64,000 nucleotides of DNA from Thermodesulfobacteriota bacterium. GTDB lineage: Bacteria; Desulfobacterota_D; UBA1144; Nemesobacterales; CSP1-2. This document shows, one piece after another, positions 51,032-60,529 of the stretch. The translations under genes and the position numbers were made by a program. How positions within the stretch are numbered: the first letter of the stretch is position 1; each line of letters begins with the position of its first letter. The stretch spans positions 1-64,000 of the forward strand of contig DATMAT010000034.1 of NCBI GenBank assembly GCA_035559815.1. The letters are read 5' to 3'. A model generated the notes under the pieces. It was not told where the DNA came from. It did not search any database and was given only the letters and a program-made list of their open reading frames with translations.

Positions 51032-52948
51032 TTACCTGTGGTGAACCGAGTAGCCCTCTTGCCGGGGTAGTAGTCCCTTGGCACCAATTCCGCTAGTCCC
51101 CTCTTTGGCCGGCTTGGCCGCACTTTGTTCGGCCATGATATCCCTTTCAGCCAGTATCGCCATGAAAGGTGCGGCTATGTAGTCAAAGCTTCTTAGTAGC
51201 ACTCCTATCAATAGAATGAAGTGTACGCCGACTTGGGGGAAGAGCGATAACATAACTCCGGTGAAGAGCAACATGGCAACGCCAATCATCAACTCGGTCT
51301 GAGCGGAGTTAAGAGCGGCTAAGCCTAATGGAAGGCTCTTAAACTTGTTCGTCCTCTGCCATGGGATTTGCTTGGTGAATAATCCCATTATGCTAGCCAT
51401 TATGTAAGTGTGGTTAAGTGCCCTGCTGGCGACTAAGGCGCCGATGCTGTCCCTGAGCGAGCACTTCAAAAAGACCCGATATATGAGCAAAGATAACGCT
51501 AGAGTGCCCGTGAGCAATACGGAAGAGGAAATCCATAAGGCATTGGGTATGTGCACTACCTCTCCATGCATGGTCATCGATATGATCGCTGCTATTGCGA
51601 CCGGTATCAGTAGAAAACCCAAACCAATATTCAAATAGCCTAACCCGTGATTAAGGTGGTGAATCTTTTGTAGAGGAGTAAGCGCCGAGGTCTTGGCAAT
51701 AAGTTTTGGAAGGTAGAGCTTGATGTGACGCTTAAGCTCCTGGACTGGTCCATAGGTCCAGCGGAAGCGTTGCTTCTTATAGCCGTTAAAGGTTTCCGGT
51801 ATAAGCCCGCGGCCAAAGGTAACGTTGGTATAGACAGAGGAATAACCGAGGGCATGGATACGGATGGACAACTCCGAGTCCTCGGTGGCACACCACTCGG
51901 CCCAGCCTCCGGCCTCTTCGAGCGCCTTCCGGCGAATTAAGCACATGGTCCCCACGGTGAGGGCGCAATCCCTCTCGTTCAGGCTGGGCATAGTAGTCTC
52001 GAAGAAGGATTTATACTCCCAATAGCACATTTTCTGGTAGGTACTGTTTTCCCATTCCCGGTAATCATGCGGGGTTTGCACGAATCCAATCTTAGGGTCC
52101 TCAAAGTATCCGACCAGGCGGTCTAGGAAATCCGGCTCGACCTGGTAGTCGCTATCGACGACGCCTATGATCTCGGCATCTGGTGCTGTATGTTTGAGGG
52201 CGAAGTTAAGCGCCCCGGCTTTTGCCCCCTGTAAGGGGTCGACATGGAAGAAGCGAAAACGCTCGCCGAGTTTACGGCAATGTTCCTCGACCGGCTTCCA
52301 TAGATTGGGATCCTTGGTATTGTTATCGATTACTAAAACCTCGTAATTTGGATATCTAAGGTTGGAAATCGTATCTAGGGTTGCAATTACCACGTCCGGA
52401 GGTTCCGAATAAGCCGGCACCTGCAGACACACCTTGGGGTAATGCCGGAGCTTCCCCGGGGGCAACGGACTACGCGGCCTGCGCCAGGTTTTTCGGCAAA
52501 GCACTTCCCATTGTTCGAAGGTTGAAATTAGGCCGACAAAAACATTCAGGACTAGAAGAGGGTAACCCACGAGCATTAGAGCCCGGGTTATTGTGCTTAC
52601 TTGGACGCTGAAGATAAACCATGTCCCCCAAGCCAAACTGAAAATAGCGAGTAACAAATTGGATGTTAACAAAAGCCTTCCGGCTACTGTAAAGTCCCTC
52701 AACAACCGGTGGGCAATGAGGCTGGCAACTAACCCCAGAGCCGACAAAGCGAGCACTTCCCCGCTTTGACCGGTGATAAGCCATGCACCAAGAGCGCTAA
52801 CTAAGTTGACCTTAAGATAAGCTAAAATCCTGAAGTAATCCTGCCCTTGACCAAGAAGGTTTTGGGCTGTAATAAGCAAAACCGAGACGCCAAAAGAGAA
52901 AGCAGAAAAGACTAGACCGACTGTGACCAGGTCGCCAAAGTCAAACAT
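51032..52948 (-). CDS. Processive-type membrane glycosyltransferase, family 2 (cellulose-synthase-like)
   Basis: The 638-residue protein has about four N-terminal membrane helices (1-155), a GT2 catalytic domain (about 165-400) and several C-terminal helices. The catalytic motifs are complete: VCLQVPAYSEPPDVVIATLD, VVDSDYQVEPDFLD (DxD), WCATEDSELSIRIHALGY (TED) and GYKKQRFRWTYGP (QxxRW), the set of beta-glycan synthases and related long-chain enzymes. The product is unknown. ATG 52948 follows GGAGGTTATAT. No bcsB- or alg-type partner is present. It is monocistronic, with the SDR gene divergent. Confidence 0.92.
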   Translation of the reverse strand: MFDFGDLVTVGLVFSAFSFGVSVLLITAQNLLGQGQDYFRILAYLKVNLVSALGAWLITGQSGEVLALSALGLVASLIAHRLLRDFTVAGRLLLTSNLLLAIFSLAWGTWFIFSVQVSTITRALMLVGYPLLVLNVFVGLISTFEQWEVLCRKTWRRPRSPLPPGKLRHYPKVCLQVPAYSEPPDVVIATLDTISNLRYPNYEVLVIDNNTKDPNLWKPVEEHCRKLGERFRFFHVDPLQGAKAGALNFALKHTAPDAEIIGVVDSDYQVEPDFLDRLVGYFEDPKIGFVQTPHDYREWENSTYQKMCYWEYKSFFETTMPSLNERDCALTVGTMCLIRRKALEEAGGWAEWCATEDSELSIRIHALGYSSVYTNVTFGRGLIPETFNGYKKQRFRWTYGPVQELKRHIKLYLPKLIAKTSALTPLQKIHHLNHGLGYLNIGLGFLLIPVAIAAIISMTMHGEVVHIPNALWISSSVLLTGTLALSLLIYRVFLKCSLRDSIGALVASRALNHTYIMASIMGLFTKQIPWQRTNKFKSLPLGLAALNSAQTELMIGVAMLLFTGVMLSLFPQVGVHFILLIGVLLRSFDYIAAPFMAILAERDIMAEQSAAKPAKEGTSGIGAKGLLPRQEGYSVHHR

Positions 52949-53399
52949 ATATAACCTCCGATTGATGAATCGTGTTTAAGGTGTAATGGGAAAAACCTAT
53001 GCACGCCCGTATTCCTTGTTGAGATTACGTTTCTTAACGGCTACGTTTTCGGGATGAGTTCCTTATCAACCTTATTTAAGGGCTAATAGAGTTAGCAAAG
53101 CTCGTACCAGGTACTTCTGCAAGATTCTATTTTTTGAATATCTAATGTTTTCTCGGAATTATAAAAATAAGCAAGAAAATACATTAAGGGAAAGCTACGC
53201 TCCTCTGTGCAATATCACACAATTTACACAGTGCAGCCTTGCGCAAGAAATATAAATGGTATGGGCGGCTAAACCTTTTATTCCTAAAAAAGAGGGAAAG
53301 ATGTAGTATAAATTCCACTTAAAACGGAATTGAACTGCCTGTTCCCGGTTATATATAATTGACCCTAAAATCTTTATCATTCAAAAGAGGAGGTTGATA
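52949..53399. other. Divergent intergenic region, 451 bp
   Basis: It separates the GT2 and SDR genes and should hold both promoters. CTTGCGCAAG (near 53236) is a short palindrome. No repeat family member, tRNA or credible ORF is seen. Confidence 0.45.
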
Positions 53400-54161
53400 A
53401 TGAGACTAGAAGGTAAAACGGCGATAGTAACCGGCGGCGGAGAGGGAATTGGCAAAGCCACCGCGCTTCTCTTCTGCAAGGAAGGAGCTAGTGTAGGAAT
53501 TATGGGAAGAACCAAATCAAAACTGGACGTGGTGGTAAAAGAAGCGGAGGGGCCGGGAGAGATCGTAGCCTACCCGGGTGACGTATCTCTAGAGAAAGAC
53601 GTCAAGAAAGTGGTCGAGTCCTTCCATAAGAGATATGGGAAAATCGACATACTCTTCAATAACGCCGGGATCATGGAGCCGGGCACAGTCGTTACAACTT
53701 CAAACGACGTTTGGGACAGGACTATAGATATCAACGTCAAGGGGGTGTTCCTGATGAGCAAGTACGTGGTCCCCTATATGATAGAAAACGGCGGAGGCTC
53801 AATCATAAATAACTCATCCGTCCTGGGTATAGTGGGTATGGAAAACGCCGTGGCTTATAACGCCTCCAAGGGTGCGGTGAGGCAGATAACCAAAAGCATG
53901 GCGCTTGACCATGCCAAGCAGGGAATCCGGGTCAACTCGATTTGTCCCGGCTACATTAAAACCAAGATGGACGTGGAATTCATGGGTAATCCCCCCGATG
54001 CCGAGGAACAACTGGACAAGCTGGCTGCAAGCGTGGTCCCGATACCTAGGAGGGCGGAGCCGATCGAGGTTGCTTACCTGGTGCTCTACCTAGCAAGTGA
54101 TGAATCAAAGTATGTAACCGGTTCCGACCTAGTGATAGACGGAGGATGGACAACGTATTAA
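53400..54161 (+). CDS. Short-chain dehydrogenase/reductase
   Basis: The 253-residue classical SDR has VTGGGEGIGKATALLF (TGxxxGxG cofactor loop), NNAGIMEPG, the catalytic Ser in IINNSSVLG and YNASKGAVRQITKSMALDH (YxxxK), and ends in SDLVIDGGWTTY. It oxidises or reduces an alcohol/carbonyl of unknown identity using NAD(P). ATG 53400 lies behind AGGAGGT with a 5-nt spacer; an in-frame TTG at 53394 is inside the ribosome site and is rejected. It stands alone on its strand. Confidence 0.95.
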   Translation: MRLEGKTAIVTGGGEGIGKATALLFCKEGASVGIMGRTKSKLDVVVKEAEGPGEIVAYPGDVSLEKDVKKVVESFHKRYGKIDILFNNAGIMEPGTVVTTSNDVWDRTIDINVKGVFLMSKYVVPYMIENGGGSIINNSSVLGIVGMENAVAYNASKGAVRQITKSMALDHAKQGIRVNSICPGYIKTKMDVEFMGNPPDAEEQLDKLAASVVPIPRRAEPIEVAYLVLYLASDESKYVTGSDLVIDGGWTTY

Positions 54162-54179
54162 GTCATCGAGGTTCCTCTA

Positions 54180-54400
54180 ATAAAAACATGAACTCGATTG
54201 AGTCTTTGTAGGACTCCGTGAGCTACACCGAGCGATTATCCCTATTTATAGATGTCATTCCCGCGGAAGCGGGAATCCAGTCTAAATGTAGTGCAATGGA
54301 TACCCGATAAAACTTGTCCCCGCATGTCCTAAACGGGGAGCGTTCGGGTATGACAGAATAGTCGAAGCTCGGCATAGTAGGGAACGCAGGTCTGCGTTCC
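54180..54400. repeat. Intergenic repeat block
   Basis: GTCATTCCCGCGGAAGCGGG and AATCCAG (54255-54282) match the palindrome at 5890-5925 in inverse orientation. The AACGGGGAGCGTTCGGG word follows. The gap 54162-54509 contains nothing else recognisable. Confidence 0.6.
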
Positions 54401-54509
54401 TTACATCATTACTTAAAATACACAGGCACACGGCTCTGAGGAATTGGGATAAATGGAGTCCCGAAGGCTTACCCCCGTGATCAAATCCTCGTCCAACCCC
54501 ATCTAAAAC

Positions 54510-54902
54510 TCACCGCCTTCCCAGGTCTTGGGCTAACTCAACCAGATGCCCGTCGGGGTCTCGAACGTAGGCGGTACGCTGGCCCCAGGGACGGGTGGTC
54601 GGTTCCATGGCCGGGCAAGCACCCTTTGAGACCAGTTCTTCAAAAGCGGCATCTACATCAGGCACCTTGAAACCAATCTCAAAGCCGGGCGCATCATGGG
54701 GAGGAGGTTGAAGCGGCAAGCCGAGGGTTTTGGACATAGCGTTCCTGGTATAAAAGGCTAAACGTGTGGTTCCCGTATCCAGTTGAGCATATTCGCCTGC
54801 CCGATGTCCCAGGCGGAGCCCTAGGATTCCGGTATAGAATTGTAAGGCCCTGTCCAGGTCATCGACGATTAGGACTATATAATCTGGCTGGTTTAACTTC
54901 AT
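54510..54902 (-). CDS. VOC (glyoxalase/bleomycin-resistance) family protein
   Basis: The 130-residue protein has two beta-alpha-beta-beta-beta halves: IVLIVDDLDRALQFYTGILGL, then FEIGFKVPDVDAAFEELVSKG, PWGQRTAYVRDPDGHLVELA. The GQRTAYVRDPDGHLVEL segment is the usual end of the fold, with the metal-ligand Glu. Members are glyoxalases, dioxygenases or drug-binding proteins, so no substrate can be named. Its start lies 2 bp after the stop of the DnaJ-like gene, so they are co-transcribed and probably translationally coupled; no functional link is apparent. Confidence 0.9.
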   Translation of the reverse strand: MKLNQPDYIVLIVDDLDRALQFYTGILGLRLGHRAGEYAQLDTGTTRLAFYTRNAMSKTLGLPLQPPPHDAPGFEIGFKVPDVDAAFEELVSKGACPAMEPTTRPWGQRTAYVRDPDGHLVELAQDLGRR

Positions 54903-54904
54903 TA

Positions 54905-55750
54905 TCAGGTTCTTTGAAGCCCGAGGTTATTGAGGAAACTCTTGACCTTTGTGGAAAGCGAATCTCCGACCTTGACCTTAATATACAGGTCGCCCGGTTC
55001 TCCACCGTCTTTTCCCGGAGACCCCAGACCCTTTAGCCTCAATTTCTGGCCGTCTTTAATACCTGGGGGTATCTTCACTGCCAACTCTTTCTGTTTTCCG
55101 TTGTTCCTGTAGGAGTAAATAAGTTCCACCCCTCTTCTAGCTTGCTGGGGGGTGATGTGGATAACATCGTACATATTGGTGCCCTTTTCCGGAATCTTTA
55201 TCCCGGTGATTTTCTTGAGCGCATACTCGGCCAGCTTACCCACCACGCCGGAGAAAATCGGTGATTTTAAGGAGCCACTAGCCCCGTCCGCCCGTTGCCG
55301 TACCCGGGGCCTGCCGGCGGAGTCGAAGACGAAGAAGCCGCGCACGGAGAAACCGGGTCCTCGAAATTCGAAGGTTTGGGATTTAGAACCGTAAAGGTCC
55401 CGGAAGATCTCATCCGCGTTTCTGAATCCGAATTTCTTGGCAAACTCGTCGAAGATGCGGTTTATGTCCGAGCCCCTGAAGATGTCATCCTCGTTGTAGG
55501 TTTGCCTGAAACGGTCATAACCGGAAGAGCCGTATTGGGTGTACAGGGCATCGTACTGTTTTCTCTTATAAGGGTCGCTCAAGACAGAATAAGCCTCGTT
55601 TATCTCCTTCATCCTATCGGAGGCGGATTTACGGTTGTTGTTCCTGTCCGGATGGTACTCAAAAGCGAGCTTACGGTAGGCCTCTTTTATCTGCTTTTGA
55701 GAAGCCTTACTGTCCACCCCTAGTATTTTGTAATAATCTTTCTGTTGCAT
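54905..55750 (-). CDS. DnaJ-like co-chaperone without zinc finger (CbpA-type)
   Basis: The 281-residue protein starts with a J domain (residues 4-70, YKILGVDSKASQKQIKEAYR and FEYHPDRNN with the HPD loop) that stimulates DnaK ATPase. A non-conserved middle (about 75-190) replaces the G/F and Cys-rich regions, and one C-terminal substrate-binding domain follows (DVIHITPQQARRGVEL, VKIPPGIKDGQKLRLKGLG, GDLYIKVKV). The C-terminus is short compared with full DnaJ. ATG 55750 is the start. It is upstream of the VOC gene in the same transcript; dnaK is not nearby. Confidence 0.93.
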   Translation of the reverse strand: MQQKDYYKILGVDSKASQKQIKEAYRKLAFEYHPDRNNNRKSASDRMKEINEAYSVLSDPYKRKQYDALYTQYGSSGYDRFRQTYNEDDIFRGSDINRIFDEFAKKFGFRNADEIFRDLYGSKSQTFEFRGPGFSVRGFFVFDSAGRPRVRQRADGASGSLKSPIFSGVVGKLAEYALKKITGIKIPEKGTNMYDVIHITPQQARRGVELIYSYRNNGKQKELAVKIPPGIKDGQKLRLKGLGSPGKDGGEPGDLYIKVKVGDSLSTKVKSFLNNLGLQRT

Positions 55751-55959
55751 GATTGAATCCTTTCGGTTTACCGTCCCCTACTTGCTTTACCTATACTAGC
55801 AGTAACGCTGTTTTGGCAACATTAGAGGCAATTAATCGGTTAATGCCATATATTATATCTGTAAGTGGCAGATTAGGACAATGCCCCTACATTCCTAAAA
55901 CGTGATAATCACGATTTGATTTATCGAGATAAATTACATTTTTCCAATAAATTACCACA

Positions 55960-56389
55960 ATCACTTTCAGCGGATGTAAGGTCTGCTCGTTCCTTCGTGG
56001 AATTTGCACTGAGATGCTCAGGACGGGCTCCGAGCCTGCCCTAAGTTTATCGAAGGGCAATCGAAGGATGAAGTCTCTTGAGGTGTTCATTCTTCGACGG
56101 TGCTCAGAATGAACGGTTGTTATTTCATTAATCATTTTAGCGGATATATATATATCCGCTCATTCCTTCGTTTTACTCAGGACAAGCTCTGAGCCGGGTC
56201 GAAGGATGGGTTACTGAGGTGTTTGCCCTTACACCCCTACTCAGAATAAACAGAGGGTTTTACTAGAAAAGACTATTAACAGACTAGAACGAACGTGAAG
56301 AATCTTAATAAAGTATCGACTCTCCGCGGAGTTTATTCCTTCGCTTCCTGAGGACAAGCTCTGAATGTAATAAAGGACTCAGAATGACA
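55960..56389. repeat. Large intergenic repeat cluster
   Basis: The 55751-56571 gap has no credible gene. The cluster holds AGCGGATGTAAGGTCTGCTCG (55970), AGCGGATATATATATATCCG (56140), TGCTCAGGACGGGC, GTTCATTCTTCGACGGTGCTC and AACGGTTG words, the same families as at 26205, 48546 and 60530. Confidence 0.65.
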
Positions 56390-56463
56390 GTTAGACAAGT
56401 AAAAGTGCCCATTAGATGCGACTCGTTAGGCAGTGCCTGTTTGACTAAATCCTGTTATTACAC
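56390..56463 (+). repeat. Partial copy of the long inverted repeat's inner end
   Basis: TTAGATGCGACTCGTTAGGC, AGTGCCTGTTTGACTAAAT and CTGTTATTACAC match the inner ends of the arms at 8659-8719 and 14947-15010. The rest of the arm is not adjacent here. Confidence 0.7.
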
Positions 56464-56571
56464 TTTAAATACTATTTGTCCGATACCTTAAAATTACTTC
56501 AGGTATATTTTATAAGACTTGTTTCAGCGTCATGCTACGTGTTTTTACCTAGTCTAGAACAGGGCCGAGTC

Positions 56572-58290
56572 TTGAGTAAGAAGAAAACCCTTTTCTCTCT
56601 ACTTATAAAATACAGGTATTCGGTAGTGGCCGGGCTCTTTGCGCTCACCATCGTGGACCTCTGCCAGCTTTCTATCCCACTCATCATAGAAAGGGTTGTT
56701 GACACCCTGACCCTCAAGGATTCGGGCATTGATGATATCACCAGATACGCCCTCTACCTGTTGGGACTGGCCGTAATAATGTCCATCTGCCGGTTTTTCT
56801 GGAGATATTTCCTGATGGGCGCCGCCCGGAGGATAGAACAGTCGCTCCGAAATGAGTTCTTTTCCCACCTCCAAAGGCTTTCATTTGACTTCTTCTCCAG
56901 GAGAAAAACCGGAGACCTCATGGCGCACACGGTAAACGATATCGAGACCATAAGGATGGCCTGCGGGCTGGGGATAATCATCGCCTACGACGGGGTGCTC
57001 CTCCTGGTCTTTATCATTGCCACCATGTTCTATGTATCGCCAACTCTGACGCTATACGCCTTCATTCCCTTCCCCATTCTGGCTTTCGTAATATTAAAAT
57101 TTGGCAAGATGATAGAAGAGCGGTTTGAGAGGGTGCAGGCCTCGTTCTCCGACCTGACCGAGAGCGCCAGGGAATCATTTACCGGCATAAAGGTGATAAA
57201 GGCATTCGTCCGGGAGAACGAAGAAGCCAAGGACTTCGAGTCTTCGAGCACAGATTATTTAAGCAAGAATCTACATCTCATAAAGGTCTGGGGGGTGTAT
57301 CAGCCGCTTATCACCTTCATCGGTGGTTGCGCCATAGCCATATTCTTATGGGCCGGTGGAAGAAGCACTATAGCTACGGACATTACCCTTGGCGACTTTG
57401 CCGCCATCCTGGCCTATCTAACCATGCTCGGCTGGCCCATGATGGCCATGGGCTGGGCCGTCGACGTGATCAAGCGAGGAAACGCCTCGATAAAGCGTAT
57501 AAATGAGATACTGCTCATAGAGCCCAGGACTGAGGAATATTCTAACGCCATCGAACATAAGGTGGACGGCAACATCGATTTCAGTAACTTGAGTTTCTCC
57601 TATAACGGCAAAAAGGCTTTGAATGGGGTTACCTTATCCATACCCAAGGGGACTGCATTCGGAATTACCGGTGGGACAGCCTCCGGCAAAACCACCCTAT
57701 TTCAGCTTCTGCTGAGGGTATTGGACATACCGGAGGGACGAATATTCGTTGACGGGATCGACGTCAAGGATATTAAAAAGAAGAGTTTGAGAGAGGGAAT
57801 TATCTATCTGCCCCAGGAAACCACGGTATTCAGCGGGACTATCAGGGATAACATTTCGTTCATGAATACCGAACTATCGGAAGAGCAAATTATAGAGGCG
57901 GCTAAGCTTTCCCAAATCTATGACGAGATAATGGAATTCCCAAACAGGTTTGACACGGTAGTCGGAGAGAGGGGACTAAGTCTTTCCGGGGGGCAGAGGC
58001 AGAGGGTAGCACTGGCTAGAGCCATCCTCCTAAACCCCCGGGTGCTAATACTGGATGATGTTCTTTGCTCTCTTGACCTGAAAACGGAGAAGCAGGTGCT
58101 CGAAAACCTGAGAAACATAATGAGAGGGAAAACACTGGTGGTGGTATCAAGCCGGGTCCCGTCGATAAGCGGTTTTGACCGGATTGCCGTCTTCGAAAAA
58201 GGCAGGGTGATAGAAATCGGGAATCATGAAGAACTCATGGAAAAAGACGGCATATACGCCCGGCTCTACAATGTGCAGACGTTTAATTAG
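56572..58290 (+). CDS. ABC exporter half-transporter with degenerate ATP site (subunit 1)
   Basis: This MsbA/MdlA-like fusion has six membrane helices and a C-terminal NBD. Walker A is GGTASGKTT and the signature LSLSGGQRQRVALARA is canonical. Walker B reads VLILDDVLCSLD, with Asp in place of the catalytic Glu, and the switch region reads VVVSSRVPS, with Ser in place of the H-loop His. This is the pattern of the degenerate-site subunit in heterodimeric exporters such as TM287/288 and BmrCD. A TTG start at 56572 fits the family N-terminus; the frame extends upstream to TTG 56476. The partner gene follows at 58394. The substrate is unknown. Confidence 0.9.
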   Translation: MSKKKTLFSLLIKYRYSVVAGLFALTIVDLCQLSIPLIIERVVDTLTLKDSGIDDITRYALYLLGLAVIMSICRFFWRYFLMGAARRIEQSLRNEFFSHLQRLSFDFFSRRKTGDLMAHTVNDIETIRMACGLGIIIAYDGVLLLVFIIATMFYVSPTLTLYAFIPFPILAFVILKFGKMIEERFERVQASFSDLTESARESFTGIKVIKAFVRENEEAKDFESSSTDYLSKNLHLIKVWGVYQPLITFIGGCAIAIFLWAGGRSTIATDITLGDFAAILAYLTMLGWPMMAMGWAVDVIKRGNASIKRINEILLIEPRTEEYSNAIEHKVDGNIDFSNLSFSYNGKKALNGVTLSIPKGTAFGITGGTASGKTTLFQLLLRVLDIPEGRIFVDGIDVKDIKKKSLREGIIYLPQETTVFSGTIRDNISFMNTELSEEQIIEAAKLSQIYDEIMEFPNRFDTVVGERGLSLSGGQRQRVALARAILLNPRVLILDDVLCSLDLKTEKQVLENLRNIMRGKTLVVVSSRVPSISGFDRIAVFEKGRVIEIGNHEELMEKDGIYARLYNVQTFN

Positions 58291-58371
58291 GGTTCAGGGT
58301 TTAGGGGCTAGGGTTTAGGGTTGAAAATGTTTTTCTGGGAACTCTAAACTCGTAACTCGAAACTGGTTAGT
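58287..58371 (+). repeat. Simple repeat between the two ABC genes
   Basis: TTAGGGTTCAGGGTTTAGGG and GGGTTTAGGGTT form a telomere-like (TTTAGGG)n tract, followed by AACTCTAAACTCGTAACTCG and AAACTGG, an inverted-sense variant. It separates two genes that must be made together. Confidence 0.8.
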
Positions 58372-58393
58372 TGGAGAGACTACATTGGGCTTA

Positions 58394-60454
58394 ATGGGTA
58401 GCGGAGAGGAAAAAAGAGAGGGTAAGACCTACGATGTAAAGATCATAAGGTGGCTCCTCGGCTTTGCTAGACCTTATAAAAGGTTCATGGTTCTTTCTCT
58501 TCTTTTCATGGTCTTAACTGCGGGGCTCGAGCTTGTCGTTCCCTATCTGACCAAGATCGCCGTGGACAGCTACATATTCCCTTCCTGGAGGGAGGCCAGG
58601 TTCTCCAATGGACAAGCGGATAAGGAATTCGAGGACCAACTTAAGAAGAAATATCCAGAATCGGTTATTCGATTGAGCGACCATTCCTATCTAGTGGATA
58701 CCTCAAAGGTGGGCAGAGAGGATAATACCAACCTGGAGAAGCTCGGATATATCACGGAAGACAGGTATCTGGCTATTAATGTAAGTGAACTGAGAGCGGA
58801 AAAAATGGATGAGGCCCGTGAAATAATAGACAAGCATTCGAGCCTATTCAAATCGGTCGGGCGGGTGTATTACGCAGAATACTCTTCCCTTAAAGACCTG
58901 AGTGACCAGGAAATCAGCACGTTAAGGAGCGAAGAGATTAGGCAGATTACCCTTCTTGCTCTGGTCCTGTTTGTTTGCCTTTTCCTGGTATTTGTCTTCA
59001 GCTCACTCTACACCTATTTTCTTAATTACTCCGGCCAAAAAATCATGCATCAGATCAGGCTAACGGTCTTCTCTCATATCTTGTCCCTACCCCAATCATT
59101 CTTCGATAAAAGCCCGGTGGGGAGGCTTACCACCCGCGTTACCAACGATGTCAATGCCATAAACGAGATGTACACGTCGGTCCTGGTTCAGTTCTTCAAG
59201 GACATCATCGTGATTATCGGGGTTCTGGGAGTGATGTTCTACATGAACCAGACCCTTACCTTTTTTATCCTGATGCTCACCGTCCTCCTGGCCATAGTGG
59301 CTGCTCTTTTCCGCATGAGGCTAAAGACGGTGTACCGCAATGTCAGAAGAACAATAGCAAAGCTGAATGCCTTCGTTCAGGAAAGTATAAGAGGAATAGT
59401 GCTGATAAAACTATACATAAGAGAAAAACAAAATTTCGACCGGTTCAGGGAGGTTAACAGAGAGAATTACAATGCCAATATGGACCAGCTCTTTGCCTTT
59501 GCCACGTTCAGGCCGATCATAGAATTCATCAGCATCTTTGCCATAGCGCTAATATTGTGGTACGGCGGTTGGAGCGTTTTAAGGCTGGAGCTTACGCTCG
59601 GAGCGCTTCTGGCCTACCTCGCCTACATAAGAATGCTTTTCGGCCCGATTGTAGAGCTTGCCGAAAGATACAATATATTCCAGTCCGCATCTGCGGCATC
59701 CGAAAATTTGTATGACCTGATGCAGTTGAAGCCGGAGGAAAGGAAGGGGATTAAATTAGGAGAGATTCAGGGGAAATTAGAGTTCAGGAATGTTTGGTTT
59801 TCATACAACGGAGATGATTGGGTGCTAAAAAACGTTTCCTTCACCGTCGAGCCCGGTGAAACCGTTGCGCTGGTCGGACTCACCGGGTCAGGGAAGACTA
59901 CCATAGTTAACCTCATCCTTAAATTTTACGAGGTACAGAAAGGGCAGGTCCTTTTTGACGGTGTGGATATAGGAGAATACAGCCCTGAGTTCATAAGGTC
60001 GCATATATCTGCGGTGTTCCAGGACCTTTTCCTGTTCGGGAAAAATATCTCGGATGACCACAACGGAAAGTCGGAAGAGTTTTGGTCGTCTATGAAAAGC
60101 GACGTCCTTGAACGAACAAACGGCGGCTCGCTATCATCCGGGGAAAAACAGTTGGTTTCTCTTAGTAAGGCATTCTCCAAGGACGTGAAGGTGTTGATAC
60201 TGGATGAAGCCACTTCTCATATAGACGCACAAACGGAGTTAAAGGTGCAGGAGGCTGTCAAGAAGGATTCTGGTAAGAGAACAACCCTAATTATTGCCCA
60301 CCGGTTATCGAATGTGAGAGAGGCAGACCGGATTCTCGTAATCCATAAAGGGGAGATTCATGAGGCAGGAACCCATCCGGAGCTTCTTAAGAGACGGGGG
60401 ATCTATTACAATCTCCACAAATTACAGAGCGAGATTAGTAGACTTTCTTCATAG
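58394..60454 (+). CDS. ABC exporter half-transporter with large exoplasmic insert (subunit 2)
   Basis: The 686-residue partner of the preceding gene has Walker A GLTGSGKTT, Walker B VLILDEATSHID with the catalytic Glu, and IIAHRLS with the H-loop His, but an altered signature SLSSGEKQL. Combined with subunit 1, it forms one working ATP site (its Walker motifs with LSGGQ of subunit 1) and one degenerate site. About 110 polar residues (about 62-175) are inserted between helices 1 and 2, as in BmrD/LmrD-like subunits with an extracellular domain. The Q-loop-to-signature stretch is about 40 residues, shorter than the usual 60. ATG 58394 or TTG 58385 is the start. Confidence 0.9.
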   Translation: MGSGEEKREGKTYDVKIIRWLLGFARPYKRFMVLSLLFMVLTAGLELVVPYLTKIAVDSYIFPSWREARFSNGQADKEFEDQLKKKYPESVIRLSDHSYLVDTSKVGREDNTNLEKLGYITEDRYLAINVSELRAEKMDEAREIIDKHSSLFKSVGRVYYAEYSSLKDLSDQEISTLRSEEIRQITLLALVLFVCLFLVFVFSSLYTYFLNYSGQKIMHQIRLTVFSHILSLPQSFFDKSPVGRLTTRVTNDVNAINEMYTSVLVQFFKDIIVIIGVLGVMFYMNQTLTFFILMLTVLLAIVAALFRMRLKTVYRNVRRTIAKLNAFVQESIRGIVLIKLYIREKQNFDRFREVNRENYNANMDQLFAFATFRPIIEFISIFAIALILWYGGWSVLRLELTLGALLAYLAYIRMLFGPIVELAERYNIFQSASAASENLYDLMQLKPEERKGIKLGEIQGKLEFRNVWFSYNGDDWVLKNVSFTVEPGETVALVGLTGSGKTTIVNLILKFYEVQKGQVLFDGVDIGEYSPEFIRSHISAVFQDLFLFGKNISDDHNGKSEEFWSSMKSDVLERTNGGSLSSGEKQLVSLSKAFSKDVKVLILDEATSHIDAQTELKVQEAVKKDSGKRTTLIIAHRLSNVREADRILVIHKGEIHEAGTHPELLKRRGIYYNLHKLQSEISRLSS

Positions 60455-60529
60455 ACGGCTGATTTCTCAGTTAGCAATTAATTTTTAATGGTAAACAAAC
60501 TCGTCTAAAATAAGAGATTGCCACACCGC

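Noticed and set aside
53190-53290. Riboswitch-like leader upstream of the SDR gene
   Set aside because: Only a short CTTGCGCAAG palindrome is present; no known riboswitch core could be recognised.
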